Part shown: piece by piece, positions 1-4,720 of the stretch
Numbering within the stretch: position 1 is the stretch's first letter
How the letters are laid out: each line of letters begins with the position of its first letter
Source: CALLQB01 sp036479275
Lineage (GTDB): Bacteria; Actinomycetota; Acidimicrobiia; Acidimicrobiales; SHLQ01
Direction: 5' to 3'
Assembly: GCA_965524675.1 (NCBI GenBank)
Contig: CBERPN010000247.1
Location: 1-6,829, forward strand
Length of the DNA: 6,829 nucleotides
Program-made: the position numbers and the translations under genes
Notes under the pieces: generated by a model
Told to the model about the DNA's origin: nothing
What the model saw: the letters and a program-made list of their open reading frames with translations, nothing else
Database searches by the model: none

Positions 1-57
<57 letters not shown>

Positions 58-63
<6 letters not shown>

Positions 64-100
64 CTAAGTATTTGACCTTCGGTCAAATACTTAGTGGGCC
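58..100 (+). terminator. Perfect 20-bp inverted repeat overlapping the tRNA-Ile 3' end; possible terminator
   Basis: Positions 58-77 are perfectly complementary to 81-100, leaving a 3-base loop (TTC). The first six bases of the left arm (58-63) are the 3' end of the tRNA-Ile acceptor strand and discriminator, so the hairpin competes with tRNA folding. The likely role is termination or 3'-end processing of the tRNA transcript, but no T-run follows (ATGGGCCGCT comes next), so it is not a textbook intrinsic terminator. U-tract-less terminators have been proposed in actinobacteria. It may alternatively be a repeat that captured the tRNA end. The repeat itself is certain; the function is inferred. 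Confidence 0.5.
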
Positions 101-382
101 ATGGGCCGCTGTATTCTTGCCTCCGGCGGCTCTTTCGCTTTTCTCCGCCTTCGGCTCCGGCGCTTCGCTAACTCCCTTCGGTTTCCAAACTCGCCCTTGC
201 TAGCGCGACGGGCTACTTGAACGCTTTCGGTGCGCTGCGGCGGTCTCCGTGGCCTGAACGGCTTGCACGGAGTGCAGTTGGCGGTCTCCGTGGCCCGAAC
301 GGCTTGCACGGAGTGCAGTTGTGGCCAACTATCAGTCTGGTCAGGCTTTGCTTGGGGTGGCTGGCCCGGTAACAATGCTGGG
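101..382. other. Non-coding tRNA-flanking region rich in TTCG/CGCTTCGC motifs
   Basis: I find no convincing gene here. The plus strand is rich in short TTCG hairpin-like motifs (GCCTTCGGC near 148-156, CGCTTCGCT at 161-169, CCCTTCGG near 174-181) and in AAACTCGCC (187-195). Antisense reading frames give arginine- and serine-rich low-complexity protein with no recognisable family and run across the tandem repeat. The CGCTTCGCT and AAACTCGCC motifs recur behind tRNA-Ser near 6443-6593, so this may be a diverged copy of the same tRNA-flanking element. The right half holds a 41-bp tandem duplication, listed separately. Confidence 0.5.
240..321. repeat. 41-bp tandem direct duplication, two copies
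   Basis: Copy 1 is 240-280 and copy 2 is 281-321. They abut directly and differ at a single base (T255 against C296), so the duplication is recent or maintained. Each copy contains an imperfect hairpin: CTCCGTG (245-251 in copy 1) pairs with CACGGAG (266-272), and inner GCC (252-254) can pair with GGC (260-262). Because 41 is not a multiple of three, a reading frame cannot stay the same through both copies, which argues against coding. Such units vary in number by replication slippage. Confidence 0.9.
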
Positions 383-388
383 ATGGGA

Positions 389-520
389 ATGATCCGTCGA
401 GCCTTGGCGGCCATTGGGCTTGGCGCAGCGGTGGCAGCGGCCCTTCGACTGCGTGGCTCGGGCGGTACCCCTCCTCAATCGGGCGGTTGGCGTAAGCTCT
501 CGGGCCCCGATCAACGCTGA
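389..520 (+). CDS. Possible 43-residue single-pass membrane microprotein, coupled to the downstream oxidoreductase gene
   Basis: The ATG at 389 opens a 43-codon frame ending with TGA at 518-520, one base before the ATG of the oxidoreductase gene at 522. This spacing is typical of translational coupling. The N-terminus is MIRR followed by an Ala/Gly/Leu-rich helix (about residues 5-20) that could span a membrane. After it come LRLRG and a Gly/Pro-rich tail with GGTPPQSGGWRKL, which looks like selected protein rather than random translation. A weak Shine-Dalgarno-like GGG lies at 380-382. An in-frame ATG at 383 would add two residues. I do not recognise the family and assign no function. It could be a chance frame; the spacing and tail are the main arguments for it. 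Confidence 0.42.
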   Translation: MIRRALAAIGLGAAVAAALRLRGSGGTPPQSGGWRKLSGPDQR

Positions 521-521
521 G

Positions 522-1559
522 ATGCGGATCGGAGTCATCGGTGCCGGAGCCGTTGGTCTACGGGTAGCCCAACACTTTCTAGCGTCCGACGATGTCGAGC
601 AGGTGGTCGTTCGAGACATCCGTCCATCACTCGAACAATCGGTGGTCGAGCAGCTTGGCACCAAAGCGACTCGAGACGTGCGCCGAAGTGTCCTGAGAGA
701 CGTCGACCTTGTCGTACTCGCTACGCCCCCGGGACCCCACGTTCGTTTGGCGACTGGTGCCTTAGAAAATGGGGTGAGTGTTGTTTCGGTGTCGGACTCA
801 GTCAACGATGTGAAACGTCTGCTCGCTCTCGACAGCCTTGCGCTAAGCAATGACGCTTCACTAGTAGTCGGTGCCGGATTTAGTCCGGGTCTCACCGGCG
901 TGCTCGCTCGCCACGGTGCTGGCAGGCTTGAACGGGTCGATGAAATTCACACAGCCAAGATGGGCACGGGCGGCCCGGCTTGCGCTCGACAACATCACCG
1001 CGCGTTAAAGAGCTCCGGATCAGACCGAAGAGATGGCCACTGGCTGCGACGCCAAGGCGGTTCGGGCAGGGAACTGGTGTGGTTTCCCGCCCCTGTAGAT
1101 GCCCACGATTGCTATCGAGGAGCGCTACCCGACACAATGCTATTGGTACAAGCGTTCCCGAACGCTAAACGGGTCACAGCGAGAGTCTCGGCCACTAGAC
1201 GCGATCGACTCACCATGCACCTACCGATGTTGCGACGACCCCACCCAGAGGGTTTGGTGGGCGCGGTCCGTGTCGAGGTTCGTGGAACACTCCCAGGAGG
1301 AGGCCTCGGTTCAGTGATAATGGGCGCGGCCGCTGCACCTGCGTTGGGGGCTGCCGCAGTCGCAGCGTGCAGCGGAACGTGGGTGCTCAAGGGTCGTATG
1401 CGATCCGGCGCCTTCGGCCTATCGACGGTTGAGAACACCAGCCAGTTTTTGCTCGACATGGCGGATAAGGGAGTACCTGCGGAGATATTTGAGGGCCTCA
1501 GGACTTTGGCGGCCGATGACCTAGACGAACTCGGAACGCTTGTCGGTGGCGTCACATAG
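522..1559 (+). CDS. Saccharopine dehydrogenase-like NAD(P)-binding oxidoreductase (345 aa)
   Basis: The protein begins MRIGVIGAGAVG, a dinucleotide-binding Rossmann motif (GAGAVG at residues 7-12) directly after the first beta strand, which is why I chose the ATG at 522 over an in-frame TTG at 414. The LVVLATPPG segment (63-71) is the usual fourth-strand region, and VVGAGFSPGLTGVLA (115-129) resembles the GAGF-PG segment of saccharopine dehydrogenase-like reductases. Residues 145-260 contain GTGGPACARQHHRALK, a DGHWLRR stretch and LPMLRRPHPEGLVGAVRVEVRG, which look conserved and uninterrupted, so no frameshift is apparent. An Ala-rich segment (268-283) precedes a short C-terminal region. The cofactor is probably NAD(P)H in the cytosol; the substrate is unknown, and a true lysine-pathway role is not supported by neighbours. 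It could equally be called a Gfo/Idh-like dehydrogenase. No strong Shine-Dalgarno is seen, consistent with coupling to the small frame ending at 520. Confidence 0.85.
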   Translation: MRIGVIGAGAVGLRVAQHFLASDDVEQVVVRDIRPSLEQSVVEQLGTKATRDVRRSVLRDVDLVVLATPPGPHVRLATGALENGVSVVSVSDSVNDVKRLLALDSLALSNDASLVVGAGFSPGLTGVLARHGAGRLERVDEIHTAKMGTGGPACARQHHRALKSSGSDRRDGHWLRRQGGSGRELVWFPAPVDAHDCYRGALPDTMLLVQAFPNAKRVTARVSATRRDRLTMHLPMLRRPHPEGLVGAVRVEVRGTLPGGGLGSVIMGAAAAPALGAAAVAACSGTWVLKGRMRSGAFGLSTVENTSQFLLDMADKGVPAEIFEGLRTLAADDLDELGTLVGGVT

Positions 1560-1640
1560 ACGAAAGTTTTATGTCAGAACACTGCTAGTTCCCGGGAATT
1601 CTTAGATAAATCGGAAATAAAATCAGTTGTCTTCACAAAC

Positions 1641-1661
1641 TGTGGATGATTCTGTGGATAA
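1641..1661 (-). promoter_or_regulatory. Two tandem DnaA-box-like 9-mers
   Basis: TGTGGATGA (1641-1649) and TGTGGATAA (1653-1661) read on the minus strand as TCATCCACA and TTATCCACA. The second is an exact match to the E. coli DnaA box consensus; the first has one mismatch. They share CTGTGGAT with a 12-base period, about one helical turn, and lie just right of an AT-rich stretch. They may bind DnaA or another regulator acting on the sigma gene. Two sites with no dnaA or dnaN nearby do not make an origin. Confidence 0.35.
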
Positions 1662-1702
1662 CTAGCTAGATGCCTTTAAGTACGTTGCGAAAATGGGTCC
1701 GA

Positions 1703-1747
1703 TCGACCTATCAAGTTTGCCGTTGAAGCTGCCGATAGATAGGTCGA
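1703..1747. repeat. 10-bp inverted repeat framing the sigma-28-type promoter
   Basis: TCGACCTATC (1703-1712) is perfectly complementary to GATAGGTCGA (1738-1747) across a 25-base gap. The left arm overlaps the start of the -35 element by two bases and the right arm begins at the last base of the -10 element, so the arms bracket the promoter core. This could be a two-site operator for a dimeric repressor; with a 25-base gap it is less likely to act as an RNA hairpin. The arms are directly visible; the regulatory role is inferred. Confidence 0.4.
1711..1738 (+). promoter_or_regulatory. Sigma-28 (FliA/SigD/WhiG)-type promoter of the sigma factor gene
   Basis: TCAAGTTT (1711-1718), twelve bases, then GCCGATAG (1731-1738) matches the known consensus of the sigma-28 class (TAAAGTTT, about 11 bases, GCCGATAA) at 7 of 8 positions in each element, with a spacer one base longer. 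It points toward the sigma gene at 1869, whose product belongs to the class that reads such promoters, so autoregulation is the natural inference. Transcription would start near 1744-1746, giving a leader of roughly 125 bases. I found no second match to the GCCGATA core in an intergenic position of this window. Confidence 0.6.
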
Positions 1748-1818
1748 AGGCCTCAAATCCAAAACTTTTCCTAAAGCCATGGGTCGCGCGGGCCGAAACA
1801 AACAGTCGCTGGACCATC

Positions 1819-1845
1819 GCGAAGCAGCTACTTAAGTTGCTTCGC
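1819..1845 (+). promoter_or_regulatory. Leader hairpin upstream of the sigma factor start codon
   Basis: Positions 1819-1829 pair with 1835-1845 in an 11-bp stem containing one G-T wobble and a 5-base loop (ACTTA). No T-run follows, so it is not an intrinsic terminator. It ends 7 bases before the Shine-Dalgarno-like GAAGGG (1853-1858) of the sigma gene and could stabilise the 5' leader or affect translation. The stem is clear; the role is inference. Confidence 0.35.
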
Positions 1846-1868
1846 CAAAACTGAAGGGCGATTGCTAT

Positions 1869-2759
1869 ATGGGTAACCCCACCACCACTCCCGAACTCAA
1901 CGCGATGATCGAGGAGAACTTGCCGCTAGTTAAGCACATTGTGTTTCAGGTAGCCGTTCATTTTCCTCGCCACGTTGACCGGGACGAGTTGGCGAGGGCG
2001 GGAGCGTTGGGCTTGGTAGAAGCCGCCCGACGTTATGACGAAGAGCGCGGAGTACCATTCGACCGATTTGCGGCACAGCGAATTCGAGGAGCGATTCTCG
2101 ATGCGGTGCGAGCTGCCGACTGGGCTCCTCGGTCGGTCAGAACACTAGGCCGCAAGTTGGAGGCGGCCGAACAGCGATTGGCAACAAAACTTGGACGGTT
2201 GCCCAATCCGGACGAAATGTGCGAAGAACTCGGCATGTCCAAGGCTGAGCTTCAGCGACTACAGGACAGAATGTTCCGGTCGGTTGTCTTGGCACTTGAA
2301 CATGAGGTCAACGACGATCACGATGAAGACTTGACCTTGGTCGATGTCCTTATCGACCGCAGTTCACCCGAGCCGCTCGAGGAACTTGAGCGACGCGAAT
2401 TGCACGCGTTTTTACGCGATGCCATCCATCTACTTCCCGAACGTCAGCGCTTTGTCGTTGTGGGCTATTTCCTTGAGGGTAAAACCTCTCAGGATCTTGC
2501 ACGCTTCTTAGGAGTTACCGAGAGCCGAGTCTCTCAGCTCCGGTCAGAAGCATTGTTGATGCTTAAGGAGGGCATCGAGGCTCAGTTCAGCAGCGATTCA
2601 TCGCAGTCGTCTGACGAAGCAACGGGTCGAGTTGCCCGCCGCAAGGCCAGCTACGCAAATGCTCTCGGCAACCATAGTGATTGGGGCGATCGACTGGTCA
2701 ACATCAACCTGGTCGAGTCGGGTGCTGGCCCAGTGCCGGTTGGCGGGCCGCTGTCTTAA
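1869..2759 (+). CDS. FliA/WhiG-family RNA polymerase sigma factor (sigma-28 type), 296 aa
   Basis: This sigma-70 family protein directs RNA polymerase to a specific promoter class. Region 2 spans about residues 12-90 and includes DELARAGALGLVEAARRYDEE and RIRGAILDAVRAADWAPRSVR; the RGA-LD-R--DWAPRSVR wording is diagnostic of the FliA/SigD/WhiG group. Region 3 covers about 93-165 (LATKLGRLPNPDEMCEELGMS). Region 4 covers about 175-238, with LLPERQRFVVVGYFLEGKTSQDLA and the recognition helix near GVTESRVSQLRSEA (215-228). FliA and WhiG proteins usually end soon after region 4; here about 56 extra residues follow, Ser-rich at first, then basic (RVARRK), then Gly/Pro-rich. GAAGGG at 1853-1858, ten bases upstream, supports the ATG at 1869. 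No flagellar genes are nearby, so a WhiG-like developmental or other regulatory role is as likely as motility. A sigma-28-type promoter upstream suggests self-activation. No anti-sigma gene is adjacent. Confidence 0.93.
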   Translation: MGNPTTTPELNAMIEENLPLVKHIVFQVAVHFPRHVDRDELARAGALGLVEAARRYDEERGVPFDRFAAQRIRGAILDAVRAADWAPRSVRTLGRKLEAAEQRLATKLGRLPNPDEMCEELGMSKAELQRLQDRMFRSVVLALEHEVNDDHDEDLTLVDVLIDRSSPEPLEELERRELHAFLRDAIHLLPERQRFVVVGYFLEGKTSQDLARFLGVTESRVSQLRSEALLMLKEGIEAQFSSDSSQSSDEATGRVARRKASYANALGNHSDWGDRLVNINLVESGAGPVPVGGPLS

Positions 2760-2837
2760 GCGGAGGACTACTCACATTGCTGGGATTGAATCCGATTGAT
2801 AGAGATCACGTCGCTGTGAGGACACAACGTGCGTGAA

Positions 2838-2880
2838 CGAAGAACCCTTGCGTGCGGGCGCAGGGGTTCTTCGCAGTTTT
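2838..2880 (+). terminator. Strong intrinsic terminator after the sigma factor gene
   Basis: Positions 2838-2852 pair with 2859-2873 in a 15-bp stem (one T-G wobble) with a 6-base loop TGCGGG. Three bases later comes TTTT (2877-2880). It lies about 80 bases after the sigma gene stop. The T-run overlaps the stop codon of the convergent phosphatase gene (TTA at 2879-2881, minus strand), so the hairpin may also slow minus-strand transcripts, though there is no matching T-run on that side. Confidence 0.88.
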
Positions 2881-3658
2881 AGGCCCTGCCAGCCTCGGGC
2901 AACAGTCTCATGAGGTCGTCGTGGATGACGCCGTTTGAGCCAACGCCACTTCCATCAGCGACAGAGCGCTGGCCGGCCAGGCTAGTGAACGCCCCTCCGG
3001 CTTCTTCGAGAATTACTTTCATCGGGGCGACGTCCCAGATATTCGCAAGCGGGTCGACCATCGCAGCTGCTCGCCCGGTGGCCACTAATGCGTAGCCGTA
3101 CGCATCGCCCCAAGTTCTAACGCTAATGCCTTCGATAGTTAGGCGTTCGAGTGCGCCCTGAGGCCAGTAGCCGAGCTCGCTTGTCATGACGTATGCCTCG
3201 CTCAGGTCGGCAGTGCTACTCACCTGGCAAGGTTCGGAGTTCTGGAATGCGCCGCCCCCGGCGGTTGCCCAGACCATTTCGCCTAGGGCCGGGAGGTTGA
3301 TCAAACCCAGGATGGGCTCGTCGTGCTCGACCACAGCGATCAAGTTGGCGTACAGCGGAACACCTGCGGTGAAGCTCTTGGTGCCATCGATGGGATCAAT
3401 AATCCAGGATCGTCCAGTCATCCCAGCTACGTCGGCTTCTTCTTCGCCAACGATGCCATCGTCTGGAAAGCGGGCGTGAATTTGATCGCGCAGAAATCGT
3501 TCGGCCAACTTGTCGGCCGCTGTTACCGGGGTTCCGTCGGCTTTTTGCTCAACCTCGAGATCAGAATCCTGAAAGTACTCGAGCGTGATGTCGCCTGCAC
3601 CGGTCGCGATATCGACAACGAAGTCGATTAGGTCGGTTGGTTCGGGAAGCGAATTCAC
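2879..3658 (-). CDS. hisN: Inositol monophosphatase-family phosphatase, probable histidinol-phosphatase HisN
   Basis: This Mg2+-dependent phosphatase of the IMPase superfamily probably dephosphorylates L-histidinol phosphate, the penultimate histidine biosynthesis step. Numbered from the GTG at 3658 (259 aa): TPVTAADKLAE (43-53), metal-binding GEEE (71-74), DPIDGTKSF (88-96) with the catalytic metal-binding aspartates, WGDAYGY (183-189), and NIWDVAP (206-212) followed by LEEAGG (217-222). The WGDAYGY stretch and the overall length resemble actinobacterial HisN more than SuhB or CysQ. GTG at 3658 overlaps the TGA of the upstream acyltransferase gene as GTGA, a classic coupled junction, so I prefer it. 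In-frame ATGs at 3694 and 3676 would add 12 or 6 residues and lengthen the overlap. No other his genes are present, which is common for hisN; myo-inositol or other sugar phosphates remain possible substrates. Confidence 0.88.
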   Translation of the reverse strand: MNSLPEPTDLIDFVVDIATGAGDITLEYFQDSDLEVEQKADGTPVTAADKLAERFLRDQIHARFPDDGIVGEEEADVAGMTGRSWIIDPIDGTKSFTAGVPLYANLIAVVEHDEPILGLINLPALGEMVWATAGGGAFQNSEPCQVSSTADLSEAYVMTSELGYWPQGALERLTIEGISVRTWGDAYGYALVATGRAAAMVDPLANIWDVAPMKVILEEAGGAFTSLAGQRSVADGSGVGSNGVIHDDLMRLLPEAGRA

Positions 3659-4665
3659 TGGTGCTGGTCGATCCATTCGTCGAGTAAGGCCCATTGGTTA
3701 TACAGCCAATCGACCCGGGCGCTGTGGTCGTCTGGGACGTCGCAGCGCGAGATTCGCCACAGTCGAAGCCCAATCTTACGTTGAAACGGTACCGCTCTGA
3801 TGATGTCTTTGATGGTCGATAGATGCTCCAAGCCGACGTGACCAAGCACCACTACGTCTGAATCTGGGGAACTGTCGAGCAATGCGAACAGTCCCGCTGG
3901 GCGCGGCGGCAAGAGATGACGGAGGGCCCTTGCTCGGGCGAGTTCGCTGGGACGGTGTTGCTCAATTCGTGTGAGTGCTCGCTCACTTCTAGCAGGCGTG
4001 AAGAAGGTGCCCTCGGGAAAGACTGCCGCTACTAACCCTTTGTCGATTCGGGCTCCGAGCCTGCTGATTTGGCTGAGTTCGTCGGAGCGGTAGCCAGGAG
4101 CGCGGTTGACAAAGACATCGCCTTGCCGGTTCCCGACGATGTCAAGACATGGGCCCCACTGGAGGCCGCTTGCGAGTACGTACCGCACACCATGTCCGTA
4201 TCGCCCGAACACCACTGCGGGTAGGGCGGCGTCGATGTGGCTCACGTGCCGTCCAATCACAACCGCATTGGCAGCTTCAGCAGCGACGATTCCCTCCACC
4301 TCAATATCGAGACTCAGTAGGGTCTGTGCTGCTCGTAGAATGGTCGAGTTGTACCAGTACTGCAGGCGATCGTGAAGTCGAACCGATCTACTCGATCGGA
4401 TGCGTGCGCCTAGACCAGTCGAAAGCCAAATTGTTGCACTGGCCAAGATTCCTGCGGTCTCGATTGCGATTACGGCGCCACTGAATAGAGTCAATCTCAC
4501 AAAGCGCCATCGTCTGATGCCGCTAATGAGGTCGGCGGCTATCGCCGCCAACAAGATCAGCGGAGCTAACCAGATGCCAAACACCAAAGAGGTGAGAACC
4601 GTTGCGATACTCACGAAGCGCCTCGGCACGGCGCTTGGCATTGTAACTAAGCGACCGGTTGGCAT
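3655..4665 (-). CDS. PlsC-type lysophospholipid acyltransferase, membrane protein (336 aa)
   Basis: This is an acyltransferase of the 1-acyl-glycerol-3-phosphate (LPLAT/PlsC) superfamily, which moves fatty acyl groups onto lysophospholipids at the inner membrane. Two hydrophobic N-terminal segments (about residues 18-47 and 60-83) anchor it. The catalytic HX4D motif is H140-VSHI-D145 inside GRHVSHIDAALP. The substrate-binding FPEGT motif is at 216-220 and is followed by FFTPAR. Residues 240-336 form a C-terminal extension unlike minimal PlsC. The exact acceptor is not readable; glycolipid or lysophosphatidic acid are both possible. The ATG at 4665 is the longest start, with a stop two codons upstream; an ATG at 4641 would remove eight residues. 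It is the first gene of a two-gene operon with the phosphatase, overlapping it by four bases at a GTGA junction. It is divergent from the SulP gene, with only 55 bp between starts. Confidence 0.87.
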   Translation of the reverse strand: MPTGRLVTMPSAVPRRFVSIATVLTSLVFGIWLAPLILLAAIAADLISGIRRWRFVRLTLFSGAVIAIETAGILASATIWLSTGLGARIRSSRSVRLHDRLQYWYNSTILRAAQTLLSLDIEVEGIVAAEAANAVVIGRHVSHIDAALPAVVFGRYGHGVRYVLASGLQWGPCLDIVGNRQGDVFVNRAPGYRSDELSQISRLGARIDKGLVAAVFPEGTFFTPARSERALTRIEQHRPSELARARALRHLLPPRPAGLFALLDSSPDSDVVVLGHVGLEHLSTIKDIIRAVPFQRKIGLRLWRISRCDVPDDHSARVDWLYNQWALLDEWIDQHQ

Positions 4666-4679
4666 CGGTTACGAACCTA

Positions 4680-4697
4680 CACAGCTCAGCTGCTGTG
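4680..4697. promoter_or_regulatory. Short inverted repeat in the divergent acyltransferase/SulP promoter region
   Basis: CACAGC (4680-4685) and GCTGTG (4692-4697) form a 6-bp inverted repeat around TCAGCT. It lies in the 55-bp gap between two divergent start codons, where both promoters must partly overlap the coding sequences. It could be an operator acting on both genes, but six-base arms can arise by chance. I found no convincing -35/-10 pair for either gene. Confidence 0.22.
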
Positions 4698-4720
4698 CCT
4701 GATGTTCCGGTAATTGTTCA

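Larger units (their letters stand above)
1560..1868. other. Regulatory intergenic region upstream of the sigma factor gene
   Basis: No gene is apparent in these 309 bases; the longest small frames are unconvincing. From left to right it holds a 10-bp palindrome TTCCCGGGAA (1589-1598), an AT-rich run (about 1600-1630), two DnaA-box-like sites (1641-1661), a sigma-28-type promoter (1711-1738) enclosed by a 10-bp inverted repeat (1703-1747), and a leader hairpin (1819-1845). I see no convincing terminator for the upstream oxidoreductase gene, so some read-through into the sigma gene is possible. Confidence 0.6.

Noticed and set aside
91..414. Minus-strand 107-codon Arg-rich frame
   Set aside because: It crosses the 41-bp tandem repeat and TTCG-rich sequence, has low-complexity composition and no family resemblance, and starts inside the microprotein frame.
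414..521. TTG-initiated N-terminal extension of the oxidoreductase
   Set aside because: It adds 36 residues before a Rossmann motif that normally sits at the very N-terminus, and overlaps the small frame ending at 520; ATG at 522 is preferred.
341..895. Long minus-strand frame opposite the oxidoreductase
   Set aside because: It is a Ser/Thr/Arg-rich shadow of the plus-strand gene, which has a clear Rossmann fold motif and better coding character.
1600..1661. Replication origin
   Set aside because: Only two DnaA-box-like sites and a short AT-rich run, with no dnaA, dnaN or other origin-associated genes in the window.
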